NCBI GenBank assembly: GCA_010279815.1
Contig: QEOQ01000165.1
Location: forward strand, 71,051-135,050
DNA length: 64,000 nt
Direction of reading: 5' to 3'
DNA from: Brachionus plicatilis
Lineage: Eukaryota > Rotifera > Eurotatoria > Ploima > Brachionidae
Shown here: one piece after another, positions 11,765 through 23,804 of the stretch
Layout of the letters: each line of letters opens with the position of its first letter
Numbering within the stretch: the stretch's first letter is position 1
Notes under the pieces: model-generated
What the model saw: the letters and a program-made list of their open reading frames with translations, nothing else
Told to the model about the DNA's origin: nothing
Databases searched by the model: none
Position numbers and translations under genes: made by a program

Positions 11765-13042
11765 TCAATTTTTCCTAAGATAGAATGCACTAGTAATTTT
11801 TAGATTTGGATTTATTGTTTTATAAGAAAGGGGGCTTAAATCATCAAATAAATACAATCTTTTTGAAATAGAGTACACCCCAAGATAATGATTAACTTTA
11901 AAAAAAGTATAAAATAGCAAAACATAATTGTAACCATTTATTTCTTTGTCATTTTCCAATTCATTGCCACATATTTCTTAGTTTAAACTATTGTTTACTA
12001 TTAAAAAAAGTGGATTTTTATTTTGATTTAAATTTGTGTCTTCATTTCAATAAGCTTTTTACATCTATTACATTGATGCTTTTTAATTGAAATTGAAGTT
12101 TCCAACCCTTGTTTAACAAAAATTATCATTTCACCGCCATCATGATTCCTTCCACAAAAGTAATTTGCAGAGCACATGAAAAGCTGTTGCGACTGTAAAT
12201 GTTTATCTATTAATTCGGTTTGATCACCAAAAGTTTCATAGATACCTTTATCATTATTATTAAAACGGGCCTCTATCGCTTTCTGATTTAAATCAGTCTT
12301 AAGCCAGAATAGATAAATTGCCAAAGCTTGTGATTTTATTCGTATTGCTGAATCTTTCATTTCAGATAAATGTCCATTGATTAATTCGAATTCCATTTAA
12401 AAAAAACAGTAATTTCCTTGCATGTTCCATCATCAAGTGTTTCCAAATCAGCAAAATCATCAAACAAATTATTTTTTTTGAAGCTTCAATTAAGCTACCA
12501 ATAAGATCGTTAATCGATTTACTATCCATGTTCACTTGACGTTTTATAATTACAATCAACTCTATTTCCCCTATATTAAATCTCTTACCCTGGAGATGAG
12601 TAAGGCAAGTCCACTTTGTTTAGTTGACTAAAATAAACTTAGAAACCGTACTACAATCAGTTTGAACCATCTTGTCGACTTTGACTGAATTCTTATTTCG
12701 ATTAGTATTTTCAATTTCTGCATTTGTATTTGTCTCAGTCACAGGGCTAGCATGAAATTCGTTTCCAATTGTTATTTCGTGATTACTAATTATATTTAAT
12801 TCAAAAACGTTTATTGGAGTCTTTTTTTCGGAAGCGATTGAAAGTCCATTTATTCTTTTTGCCTTTCTATAACAATTAATACATATATTATCGTATAACT
12901 TCTTTTTAATTTCTGGTTTAAAACGGTTTGCGATATTTACAGTCTCCTTATTACTTAGAGCAAAATGGCTACTCCTGGAAATATCTTTAAATCGGACTTT
13001 TTCACACTTTGGGCATTTATTATTCGTTTGGTTAGATGACAT
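11765..13042 (-). pseudogene. broken zinc-finger / USP-like ORF, probably transposon-encoded
   Basis: Three minus-strand segments seem to be one decayed protein. 13042-12620 starts MSSNQTNNKCPKCEKVRF and has a paired-cysteine finger (CPKC ... ICINC). 12559-12362 needs shifts (FDDFADLETLDDGTCKEITV in another frame). 12396-12028 has INGHLSEMKDSAIRIKSQAL and ends HQCNRCKKLIEM. 11959-11765 has NGYNYVLLFYTFFKVNHYLG and LYLFDDLSP, resembling the His box of ubiquitin-specific proteases, and the C-x2-C pair upstream would suit the USP zinc ribbon. I suspect a transposon ORF with a C-terminal USP-like domain; an ISL2EU/IS4EU-type transposase is another option. At least two frameshifts. Confidence 0.35.
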
Positions 13043-13232
13043 TTTAAGAAGTTTATTTTTTTATATTGAGTTCACAAATAAGCAAAAATAATTTTTTATA
13101 AAATTTCAATTTTGCTAATCACGTGATTATTAATTCAATTTTAAATAATTCTGAATTTTTTGAGGAAATTGGGGGCAGAATTAACATTGAAATGTTACGG
13201 TCTCCTTTACCCTATTTTACTTTATATATTTT

Positions 13233-13290
13233 TGTTTTATTCTGAAGGAGCTTTAGCTCGGTACAGTAAACAAATAGATAAAAAATATTA
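13233..13290 (+). repeat. retroelement 3' terminus with stem-loop, copy 1
   Basis: TTCTGAAGGAGCTTTAGCTC followed by GGTACAGTAAACAAATA and an A/T-rich tail. The same block occurs in the opposite orientation at 52683-52728. GAGCTTTAGCTC is a perfect stem. Interpreted as the 3' end of a LINE or SINE. Confidence 0.5.
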
Positions 13291-13470
13291 AATAAAATAA
13301 TATAACACTTTTAATTGATTTCAATGTAAAAATTTTATTAGAATTCGATTTGCATGTTATTGATCTATACTTGTCTTTTATATGCATCAATAATCTAAAA
13401 ATTCGAAGAAATCACTTTATTAAATATTTAAATAAAATTGAATCTAAAGAAAATTAATTTTATTTATTAC

Positions 13471-13845
13471 TTTATCCAATAGACATCGAAAGGCCGATTC
13501 AAAAGCATAAGGCTCAAATCCCTCAATGTCAATTTTTATTACCGCTTTTTTGTAATCACTTCCATCCGGCATTTTTGGAAAAACAGAAATTAAATCATCA
13601 AATAATATTGTTTCAACCAAATATTTATCATTTTTCATATCACTTTTTTTGTAAGATATATTTCTGAATTTAATCAAACCTTGTCCACCAATGTCGCGAG
13701 ATTCCAGTGAAAGCCGCTTTATTTCACTTTTTTTGTTTGAAACAGCACTTCTAATCAGGGTTATTCTATTTTCTAGATGCTCAATTTTAACAGCCTTCTG
13801 AATACGCAAAATGATCTCATAGAAAGGCTCAACTGCTATTACTTT
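13471..13845 (-). pseudogene. partial FkbM-family methyltransferase
   Basis: One open exon-like segment of 125 codons on the minus strand, from an AG acceptor-like site (TTAAG) to a GTAATA donor-like site. It reads KVIAVEPFYEIILRIQ, then NRITLIRSAVSNKKSEI, then VETILFDDLI and AVIKIDIEGFEPYAFESAF. These are the SAM-binding acidic loop (V-x-A-V-E-P) and the I-K-I-D-x-E-G-x-E block of FkbM methyltransferases. The N-terminal glycine motif and the last strand are missing, and no convincing flanking exons were found, so it may be an isolated piece of a gene carried or broken by transposons, or an exon of a gene with long introns. Confidence 0.6.
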
Positions 13846-13947
13846 CTTAATTCACACAAATTGTTGGGCTCACATAATTTGGAATTGATTTTCTGCATTT
13901 GATTGAATCATTGAGGCATTCAATTATTTAAGTCGGTATTTCACCTT

Positions 13948-14822
13948 AATGGATCCGAACTTAAAGAAGCAAATCATTTAGAATACTTAGGATTCATTAT
14001 AGATTCTAATCTTGACCTTAACACACAGGCAATTATAAATTTTAAAAAAGTTCAGAGCAGCTTTTTAGAATTTCGTATCTTCTGCCTAAAAATAGTCCTT
14101 CCTCCTCACCTAAATTCAAATCATTCATATACAAAACATATTGCTTATCTAAATTCACATATGGTCTTAATTCAACCACAAAGGATTCAATAAATAAATT
14201 ACAAAACAACTTAATTAGACAAATTTTTAGTTTAAAAGCCTATTGTCACATGTCACGAGTCTTAAAAGTACTGAAATTATTCAATTTTGATGAACTTTAT
14301 TTATTTTCAAAACTAACTTTTATTCATACAATTAAATATAATTATCTATCATCACAATTTTTAAAATATATGCTAAATGACTCTCCCTCTAATAAATCTT
14401 TTTCCTCTGACTTGGTACTTATTTCCAAGTACTTTAAAATTGAAACCTCAAAAATTACAGTAAATATAAACCAACTTAAAGAAAATCTTAAGATTAATCT
14501 GATTTGTAATGATGGTTTATCTGATTCAATTTGGTTATGTCTTTGCAATTTAAAATTAAAACATTACAGAACTCTCCTATATGAGCTAATTCAAAATAAA
14601 AGAAATTCATGAATTTTGGTCCAAATTATCTTGCTTTCTAACTTTCATGCCTTTTTCAATTTTCAAACTAATGTTCCTTTTTTATTTTTGTAATTTTATT
14701 TTTAGGTAATAATTTTTCATTTTTTAAAAAAACTCAAAAACACAAAAAAAAAAAAAATTTATTTTTATTTTCTTTTACTTCTCCTTAAAGGAGGTTAATT
14801 CAATTCAATAAATAAATAAATA
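13948..14822 (+). pseudogene. non-LTR retrotransposon RT C-terminal remnant with 3' tail
   Basis: Starts NGSELKEANHLEYLGFIID (the LINE 'YLGF-ID' motif), shifts frame twice, continues as FIYKTYCLSKFTYGLNSTTK and KLQNNLIRQIFSLKAYCHMS, then as an open 120-codon piece from 14250 to 14612. The 3' end near 14782 has a stem CTCCTTAAAGGAG followed by ATTCAATAAATAAATAAATA, i.e. hairpin plus short tandem repeat. Confidence 0.65.
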
Positions 14823-15039
14823 TACCTCTTTAGGACATAATTGCTCATTAAAGTTGACAATTGACAAACCATTGAAGGTAAAAATTGCAAAAAAACTGCT
14901 TTCGATATATTTTGTGAAATTGACCACAATTAAGCCAGCAAGAAAAAAAAATAGTATTATTTTTATAATGGATTTTATTTGAAAAATTATTTTATATCTA
15001 AGTAAAATTTTAGAATTTTTTTAATTCAATTAGATCTTT

Positions 15040-15266
15040 GAATTTTTCGGCCAGAATTGCAGTTCTAAGTCAAATAACCATCAAAACCTATTTTAAAATA
15101 ATATTTTCAAATATTTGTCACCTATTTTGTTTTAGAAATACATTGAATTAAATCAATGTTTGAAAAAAAAAATAAAAAAAATTGAAATCGACACTTGATA
15201 ATTCAGTTTTTTAGTATTCTAATGGAATTGTTTGCAGAAGAAATCAAAATATATTTAAATCTGCAA
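15040..15266 (+). repeat. LINE 3' end, right arm of the inverted repeat
   Basis: Inverse copy of 10142-10368, here pointing right, with the same stem CATTGAATTAAATCAATG and A-rich run. The RT coding part is truncated just upstream. Confidence 0.7.
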
Positions 15267-15636
15267 AGTAAATATTTAGCAATTTCATAAAGATTTAGCA
15301 ATAGCAGGCTTTGTTTGAACGAGTATCTGTTGCACTCATAGTAAAATTCAAAGGCTTTTAATTTTTTGTGTTGACAAAAAGTTCTTATTCAAACTACAAA
15401 TTGTTTCTGACTAGAAAAAAGAACGAATAATTTTAATAAATTTAAATGATTAATTTTGAAACATTTATTTAAAAAATATATCAACTCAAAAAAAATTGAA
15501 CAAAATATATTAACAAAAAAAAAAAAGGTAAAAATTTAAAATAATTTTCCTACAAATGATACTTAACTTCGTGATCGGAAGAAAGTTTCATGATTGACAT
15601 AGTCATTTAGGATATCAGTCAGACCGAGTATAGCCA

Positions 15637-17049
15637 TCACACCGCATCGTTAATGCTTTCATTATTAACTAGAATAATGGGCCTTGGTTTTAATAAGATA
15701 TGATTTTCAAACTTTACAATCGTATTTGCCTTTTCAGTTATTCTAGTCTCATCAGTTCTACTCTTGGTACCTCTAGTGGTCTTTTTGCCCAGACAGGTCT
15801 GAGCGCCGGTCACAAAATGACCAAGCAATTTAACATACTCGCGCTTAAAATTTTCATTTAGAACTCCGTACAAAAACGGGTTTGACACTGCTGAACTCAT
15901 GCCTAGCAGGATACAAATGGCATTTATCATGTAATAAGTGTGACTGGCTTTGATCAGATTATTTTTTGTATCACTCAAAATATTGAACAAATTGATAGGC
16001 AGCCAGGATGCAGCAAAAATGATGGCAATGAATGCCAAAAGAACGTTCATTTTTAATCTACGGCTGTTTTCTTGTTTTTTAAGAGTGTTCTTGCGGTCTA
16101 GGTTGTCTTTTGCATTTAAGTTGATGGCATGACTTCGATTACATTTTTTCACCAAACTGTTTGACTCGGACTTGTCATCTTTTTTTTGTTGCTTTGAGGA
16201 ATTCTGCTGGTGGTGCTTTAGTTTGTTTCTGTGGTTCCTCAGCTTCCACCATATGCTGCCGTAGGCAATTCCGACAATCAGAAATGGCAGGGTGTATTGG
16301 ATCATGAGAGAGGCGAAAGAGTAGATGAAGCGGGACTGAGGAAAAGGCGAGTGCTCAATACAATGATGAATATTCAGCTGTTCGAGTTGATTTTCGAACA
16401 GCTCATTTTTAGAATCAGTCCAGTTGATGGTAAAATTGAAGTTGAAGTCTCTGGGCTCAAGGGATATGAGCACATTGAAGAAGAATAAAGGTGATGAGAG
16501 AATAAATGCAAAAACCCAGATAAACGTCAAAATTGCAATCGGACCATACGAATTGAGCACATTGTTCGATTGGCGCACTTTCATGGCACAGACAATGTTC
16601 ACATACCTGTCCAGCGCTATGGCTGTTATGCTCATTGTGCTCACAAAAACATTTGTGGCTTGGAAAAAAGGCGCAAATTTGCATAAGAATTCGCCGAATT
16701 CCCAAGTATGGCGCAGGGTTTTGTACACATTAAATGGTATGCTGAAAACACACAGGGTTAAGTCAGATATAGCGAGATTTAGTATGAACAAATTGTTTGG
16801 CGTCCGCATCTGCTTATTGATTAGCACGGTCCAAACAACCAAAAAATTGCCGAAAAAGCCGAGTATGATGACAGCTAGGAAAATTGTGGCAATAAATTTT
16901 TCTTCAGCTGCAGTCAATTTGCTGTTCGAATTGGACAAGTCCAAGTCTGCTTTGTGGTCATTGACTGCATATGCTTCGTCCAATATAGCTGGAGTCAACG
17001 AGTTCAAAAAAGATAAGTTCGATTCTGTTTGAATAAGCATTTTGGTCAA
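15637..17049 (-). CDS. class A neuropeptide GPCR, NPY/NPF-receptor-like
   Basis: Intact single-exon gene, 470 residues, presumably a plasma-membrane receptor for a neuropeptide that couples to G proteins. Seven membrane segments are evident. Landmarks: N68 (TM1, GFFGNFLVV), D96 (NLAISDLTLC), C123 pairing with C230, DRY at 147-149, W178, P255, WLP at 349-351 (AASWLPINLFN), and NPFLY at 390-394 followed by NENFKREY. The WLPxN and NP-LYG-LNENF motifs are typical of NPY/NPF-type receptors; luqin or sNPF receptors are alternatives. N-glycosylation sites: NLS (11), NFT (205) and NWT (209). The third cytosolic loop is long and rich in Asn, Lys and Gln. C419 may be palmitoylated and the C-terminus (NDAV) fits a PDZ ligand. 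The first ATG is used; another lies three codons on. Confidence 0.9.
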   Translation of the reverse strand: MTKMLIQTESNLSFLNSLTPAILDEAYAVNDHKADLDLSNSNSKLTAAEEKFIATIFLAVIILGFFGNFLVVWTVLINKQMRTPNNLFILNLAISDLTLCVFSIPFNVYKTLRHTWEFGEFLCKFAPFFQATNVFVSTMSITAIALDRYVNIVCAMKVRQSNNVLNSYGPIAILTFIWVFAFILSSPLFFFNVLISLEPRDFNFNFTINWTDSKNELFENQLEQLNIHHCIEHSPFPQSRFIYSFASLMIQYTLPFLIVGIAYGSIWWKLRNHRNKLKHHQQNSSKQQKKDDKSESNSLVKKCNRSHAINLNAKDNLDRKNTLKKQENSRRLKMNVLLAFIAIIFAASWLPINLFNILSDTKNNLIKASHTYYMINAICILLGMSSAVSNPFLYGVLNENFKREYVKLLGHFVTGAQTCLGKKTTRGTKSRTDETRITEKANTIVKFENHILLKPRPIILVNNESINDAV

Positions 17050-17162
17050 TTAGAAATCAAACATTCTATTATTAAAAAATTTTTAATTCTAAAAAAATAT
17101 TTTAAAGGCTTAGATTTTATTTTAAAGTAAATAAACTTTTTCTTTTTTTCAAATCAATTTTC

Positions 17163-17463
17163 CAGAGTTGTTTAAAAGTCCCAAAAAAAAGTCCAAGTCC
17201 AGAATTTTTTTAAAAATTTTCTAGATCAGGCTTCATATCAAAAAATTTATATACTCTTGGGTTGTCTAATGCAATAGATTTGCCATATATCAGAATTTTG
17301 TTGCAATTTTAGTATAAATTTCTTCTCAGTATTCAAAATTTTAAAGTCTGGACTTGGACTTTTTTTTGAAGAAAAAAATTAAAGTCTTTGGTCGGACTTT
17401 TGAAAAAAAAAAAAAGTCCAGACTTGGACTTGACTTGAGACTTGTGACTTTTAAAAAACTCTG
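17163..17463. mobile_element. hAT-type MITE, copy 1 (8-bp TSD)
   Basis: 8-bp duplication CAATTTTC at 17155-17162 and 17464-17471. Ends CAGAGTTGTTTAAAAGTC and GACTTTTAAAAAACTCTG, with many GTCCAAGTCC/GGACTTGGAC motifs inside. A longer relative lies at 45947-46606. It sits about 110 bp upstream of the GPCR start codon. Confidence 0.85.
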
Positions 17464-17471
17464 CAATTTTC

Positions 17472-19941
17472 TTTTATTAAGATTACTTGAAAATGTTTAT
17501 TTTAAGTGAAAAACTTTGGTCAAAATTTAAACCTTTTTTAAAATTTAACAAAATTCATTTAAAGACCGAATGAAAATTTTTCTATTAACTCTGTTTCATT
17601 GCTAAAACTCTAGGTCTAGAAACTTTTGTAAGTTATTCAGATTGTAAAAGCTTTATTTTATTTTTTATTTTATTAAAATTTTATTTTATTTATTTAAAAT
17701 GATAGAATCAAAAAATTTTTCAACAAAAACTGTGCTATTTACTAGAAACTAAGTTTTTTTTATATTCAAATGTGTTGAATTTTCAGAGAGCTTACATTAT
17801 CAGACTTAATTAACCGATAAAAAAATGCTGGTTTACTACTTTAAAATTTGAAAGACTTTTCCATTTTTTATTCTTCTTATGTTTCACAAAACCAAAAATA
17901 ATCTTTTTATTATTTATTTGAATAAAAAGATTTATAATTAAAAGGAACTTAGAAAATAATCTCATTTTGATTCAAATTTAAAGTGATAATTTAATTTGAT
18001 TTGAAAAAATAAATTAAATCAACCAGACGAAATCTTTGAAGAATTTAATTGCTATGGATTTTTTGACAAATTTTTTATTTCACTCTTGCGCTTATTCTGA
18101 TGACAAAAATTTGATTGAAAAAAAATTCTAATAAATAGTTAAATTTTCTGGAAGCTTATAGTTTAAAAAATCATACATACACTGACAGAATAAACTGAAA
18201 ATTTTGATTTTTATAAACAAATAAATATACTTTATAAATCACTGAAAAAATTAAATTCGATTTTTTGAATAGATCAGTAGTGACTATTCTGTGATTAATA
18301 GGATTATCAAGAGATTATTTTTTGTCAGGCAATAAAATAGAAATTCACTTACGACCATTATTCGAGTCATCGATTGATTAATTAATTATGATTAATTTTT
18401 TAAACCTGAATAAAAGGAAAATTTTTATAAAACAGTTTTTGTTTAAACTAAAATATAATGATTATAAAATTTAAACACGACAAGCAGGCTTGTCGTAGTA
18501 TAAACTAATAAATTAATTAATTTTTTTGCTTAAAAAAAATTTGCCATTTTTTTTAAACTATGGCTAGATTTGGAAAAATTTTGCGAAGCCTTTGTCTGAA
18601 ATTTCCTAATTTCTTATGTACTTTAACCATCAGTTTATGATATTTCCAGACCAAAATTTCACTAATTAAAATATTCAAATAATTTGGGTATGTTTAAATT
18701 CTTCAAAATAAACAAATAGTTTTTTGAAAAATATTTAATAAACTCATTTCTTGAGAATCTTTTGATACATTATATTCTGTTAAATATTGAATGAAAACCA
18801 AAAAGCACCTCTTATCTAAGGTATTTATGATTATTTAGTGATAAAAGTAATCTTGAAAATGAGATGAAAATCCACCAATTTGCAAAAAACACTTAAGTCT
18901 CAAATTCTTAAAATTTACTCTTGAAAGCAAGTGGTCTGGTATCTAAAGCCTTCTCCTTTTGGGTCTAAAATTATAAAGTTATTGATTTTATTAGAACTGG
19001 TTTAATTTTTCCCCTAAAATGTTCAAAACAAATAATTTTGTGGGATTACACATTTGTATCGCTTAAAATTACAAATTAAAATCTTAAATTTTGGACATTT
19101 CTTCTTTTACATATTTTAAATATTAAATTAAATTTTCTATAAAATTTGACTATATCTTTATAAAATATCTTTTTAACGCCCATGCTAAAAATTATTTTAA
19201 AGAGAAAAAAAACCCTGAAAATTTATCGATAAATTACATTTAAATAAATTACATTTCCATTCAATTGATTGAGCTTAATTGGTTAAATAATAAAATATTG
19301 CGCTAATAAATAATTCTATGTATTTTATTATCTTGATTTTTAGATATTCGTTTAAAATATTAAAATTTAATCTCGTTTAAAATTTTTCTTGCTAAGATTA
19401 AAATTTGGCACAAGATTTCGTTTACGAATGAATTACCTTTTGTCCAAACTTGTTCCATGATTAAATCTAGAGACCTTTTAGTTCTTAAAAAAATGCTTGA
19501 AATTAATTACCAAACTGGCATAAAAAATTGAGTACAGGATTTGGCAAAACCCTATTATCATTTTCTAAAAGAAGAAAAGTAATTTATTTAAATGATTTAG
19601 CACTGATTTGAGTCGAATAGCAAACAAATATTCATATTTTTTTCAAAAAGCGTCTTGTTTTCTATCCACTATGTTTTTCTGAAAATTATAAATCAACTAA
19701 TTTTCAAACAATTAAAAATTCTGTTTTGTCTAAAAAGCACTTAAGTATTTTATAGCTATGCTCAATATAACTCGATCGTCTGAATGCTCGCAGAATATTT
19801 TCCCAATGGAAAAACATGTAATTGCATTCAAATTTTATTAAAAAAAATGCGAATCTTCCTTCTTTCATACGAATGTAGCTGTTTGTTTAATTTTATTAAA
19901 TTGTTAAAATTCAGGCAATTTAGCTCAAAATGTAAAGTGAT
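17472..19941. other. AT-rich, no gene seen
   Basis: About 2.5 kb without coding character. It holds a short perfect palindrome CGACAAGCAGGCTTGTCG near 18477-18495 of unknown meaning and a poly-TTTTATT tract at 17650-17700. Confidence 0.35.
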
Positions 19942-20049
19942 TCAATGAGGAAGTGGCTTTACGGGATTTATCGATTCATGAAGCTTACTAAGACTTGATG
20001 ATCTTGTTGCAGCGAGACCAAACTTTTTTAAAGAGCTTCCATTTTTATT
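19942..20049 (-). CDS. candidate terminal coding exon, unknown protein
   Basis: After an acceptor (AAATAACAG) the minus strand is open for 35 codons to a TGA: SSLKKFGLAATRSSSL then SKLHESINPVKPLPH and stop. This is the least AT-rich spot for several kb and looks coding. It could be the last exon of the coiled-coil gene whose exons lie at 24935-25120, but the phases do not join directly, so at least one intermediate exon would be needed. Unproven. Confidence 0.35.
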   Translation of the reverse strand, partial: NKNGSSLKKFGLAATRSSSLSKLHESINPVKPLPH

Positions 20050-20257
20050 CTGTTATTTAATTTTTAAAAAAAAATTCATAATGCAAACATGAGGATTTAA
20101 ACGAAGGCTTTTGCCATTTGGACAATCCCCAGGTTTTCCCCAAAATTATATTAAACAAAAACAGTTTTTAAAGTTTATAGTGCAAATTAAAAAGATGGTA
20201 ATAACTTTATTTTAGATAGGCAATTTTTTTTTCTCTCATAAAATTTTTTTAATTTGT

Positions 20258-20345
20258 TAATAATAATAATAATGAGCTACGGTGGTTTTTCCCACCAAAC
20301 TAAAACCCATAAAGGGAACAATACAGTAGCTTTCCGACAGTGCTA
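20258..20345 (-). repeat. retroelement 3' terminus: stem-loop plus (ATT)n
   Basis: On the minus strand GGTGGGAAAAACCACC forms a stem and is followed by GTAGCTC and (ATT)n (20258-20273). Similar stem plus microsatellite ends occur elsewhere in the window, so this is probably the 3' end of a truncated LINE. Confidence 0.45.
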
Positions 20346-20349
20346 ATTT

Positions 20350-23300
20350 TATTTAAATTCGTTTCTTAATACATTTTAAAATTTAATCATGTAATTAATT
20401 TGAAAAATTTAAAGGAAATAAAAAACTTAAATAAAAATCTCACTTGATGTACTTGGTATTGCATTGCTCTGATTATTTATTATTACTTTTATTAATTTTC
20501 TGTCTGAAAATAAATCTTGAACCGAAAAGCTGAAAATGGAATTATCACCTTAATTATTGTTTTTATTATTATTATTAAATAAAGCAATACGAGTAATTCC
20601 ATTTTTAAAGGTGGTGAAATGGTTGAAGTTTTTGATATAAAAAATATAGAATTAAGATTTTTTAAGTAAATTTCGAATTCGAGGATACGATCTGTATCAA
20701 CTAATATAAACAAAATAAAACGTATTTGATAATTGTTGCCATTTGGCTATGATTTAAATTAAATAAAAGCTATGTAATAAAATATTTTTAAAATGAAAAT
20801 TAAACACTGATTATTAATCGTTAATTGAAACGAAACACTTAATTGAAATATTATATTTTTTTTTCAATCTTCACTTAATTAGGTGAAAAACATAAATTTT
20901 AAAAAATAAATTTTTAATTTTAAAATTGTATTTAGAAAACTAAACAGTATGCTGCTGATAACAAACTAATTAATTTTTGTAGTAATTCTAGCGAATAACT
21001 GCAAAAAAATATGCTCAATTATATCAAGGAAGCATTGCAATTCTCAATCAGAAAAAAAATGATGCTGATTTAAAACTTCTTGGTAAAAATATTTTTAAGG
21101 TGAGGATTAATAGTCCTAGCTTGGATTAGGATAATTAAATTTAACTTAATCCTTCAGTGACTTGTATGTCTTGGAATTTTGATAAAATAGAAAATCTGAC
21201 ATTATCAGAAATAAATCTAAACACAAACCGAAATTATTTATCTTTTTTTTTTGAATCAATTTAATTACATTATTTAATCGAACTAAAATCTAATTTCATA
21301 ATTGGGTTTATTGAACATTTTAAGATCGATATAAACTCAAGGAATTCGACTAAAAACGATCTTCCAGTCTTTTCAACGATAATTAAATTAAATCTTAAGT
21401 ATTATCAATTTAATTAATTAAATATAAAAAAAATATTCTGTTGAATACTGAAAATCAAACTAAGGAACGTCGAACTGATCAAAAAAAGTCGAAAGATTTT
21501 AATCGTAAAGGATACCAGTATTTGACAGAATAAAAAGAAAAAATCATTTAAAATATATGGAATTTGAATCATTTGACTGTATTTAAATGCTTGAAATGAG
21601 GAACTTACTTAACAAGAAACAAAATTGATTTTTAACAATTATATGTTATTAAATATGAAATTTATTTCATAAAAAATTTAACGAGAAAAGACACTACTAA
21701 AGCAAATGGATCATTAAAGCTAAAACACTCAACTAAACAAACATTTATTTTATATTGAATAACTAAAACCGAATTAATTATTCATAGATATTCATAGATT
21801 AAATGGTTATAAAAAATTTTATTGATAACTTTCCCTCATTCTGAACTAAAAAAAAAATTGTAAAAATGAATCAAGGCCAGTCAAAGAATTAGGATGGATT
21901 TAGTACAACAAAATTTCAATTTAATTTGAATGATTTAATTTTTAATTTTGTTTTTAACAGACTATCTTTCAAGTATTATCATTGTAAAATTGAATATTAA
22001 AGAAAAGACAATATCAAGTATAATTAGATTTTTTGATAAAAAATATTACTAATACATTTAATTACAATATGATCTAGATTTTGAAATAATTAAATATTTT
22101 TATATGAAAAAAAAAGTTCATGTATCAAATTCTCAAAAATTGACGTAAATAGAATTTCGCGAAAGAATGATTGATGCTTTTTTTCTAACAAGAATTTTAA
22201 ATAAAATTTTTATTAGATTATATTGAATTTATAACAAAAAATATTTAATAAAAATCATTTTTTTTGCTGTCGATTTCTTGAGCTCAAAAACGCATTTTAT
22301 CTTTCCTCAAATAAACCCCGAAACCATTGTGTCAAATGAGACTTTAAAATAAAAAGAGTGATGTAAAATCTAATATATTTTTAAAGCTATCAATTGAAAT
22401 TATTTGATTCGAACTTTTTGTTATTCTAAGAAATACGATAAATAAAGATTATTAAAAATATATCTTAACTCATTTTTTTAGCTATCAAGAAAAATTATAT
22501 ATTTCTAATGGGTTGAATTTCAGATTATACGGATTATTTGATTTTTACTCTACTTTTCTTAAAATTCATTGAATTTTACCGAAAAATATCCTTTAAATAA
22601 CCGAATTATTAAAAAAAATGAAATTAAATTGAAAATGAAAATTAAATTTTTATTTAAAAAAATAGAAAACATGTGTTTTATATTTTGTTTAACATATATT
22701 TATTAAGTTTTAATTGAAAAATATGATAGAAATTCTTAAAAAAGTCATTTTTAATTAAAAAATGAAAAAATTGATAAATTATAATTAAAGAAAGACTCTT
22801 ATGAAATTGCTTATTAACTCAAACACAAATTTAATATACGGCTATGTAACATAAATGAAATAGCATATTTTTAAAGTAAAAAATAATTCAAAATTAATCG
22901 AAAATTAAATATTTTTAAATCAGTTCAAATTACTCATATACAGGATCATGGTTTTTTTTTTTATTTTCTTACTTGTCATGCTTTTTTTTATCTTAATCAA
23001 CCAAATTTAGACTAACTGCTGATATAAAAAAGTATCTGAAAAATAAAATAAATCAAACCAATTCATGAAGTTCTTTATAAGGTAACTCAATTTCAAATTT
23101 CCTTCTTTAAATTACCTTTTCCAATAAAAAATAAAATTGAAAAAAAAAATTGTAAATGGACATATAAATTTAAATTTAACTTTAATTGCAAAAATTTAAA
23201 TAATCAATTTTTGTTCAATTTTCTTTATTAATGGTATTAAAAAACTTAATAAACATTTAATTTTTTGATTTTTTATTGCTGGGTTTTTAAATAATAAAGC

Positions 23301-23800
23301 TTGTTTTAAAAAATAAGAAGATATTTATTTCATGACTACACAAGAATTTTTATTAAAATTTGGAAATTATTAATCTGTTTTAGTGTTGAGCTTTTACTCT
23401 AATTTAGTAAAATTAGTCATAAAATACCTTAGGTATTAACTGAAATAGAATATGATATCAATATGGCACTAAATGATTTTTAAGTGTTGAATTATCTGAT
23501 ATCATGATTTTTGGTTGAGGGTTTTCACAAAAAAATATTTTTTCTTGAAAATTCATCAAAAATGTTACTTTTGAATCAAATAAAAAATCTAAATATTTAA
23601 GAAAAACTCAAAAAAGTAATAAAATAAAATTTTTTTTGTTAAAATTGGTAATTTCAATTTTTTACTGGCAATTATCTTCCATTATTTAACTGCTAGAATA
23701 TTATTATATATTTTCTTTTTGAATAATTTAAAGAGATAAAATAAAAGATAGATAAAAAGGGTGCGCTAATAAAAGACAATAGTTGAAGAATTATTATCTA
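20350..23800. other. AT-rich, no gene supported
   Basis: Long homopolymer-rich DNA. The only longer frame (20713-20492, minus) lacks coding character after its first 15 codons. Confidence 0.35.
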
Positions 23801-23804
23801 TATA

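Noticed and set aside
10142..15266. One 5.1-kb TIR transposon
   Set aside because: The arms are LINE 3' ends with RT coding attached on the inner side, so two LINE insertions explain them better.
15950..17032. Several plus-strand frames and one other minus frame over the GPCR
   Set aside because: They overlap the GPCR in other frames and carry no motif.
18477..18495. Palindrome CGACAAGCAGGCTTGTCG as a regulatory hairpin
   Set aside because: Single short palindrome without promoter or gene nearby; no evidence of function.
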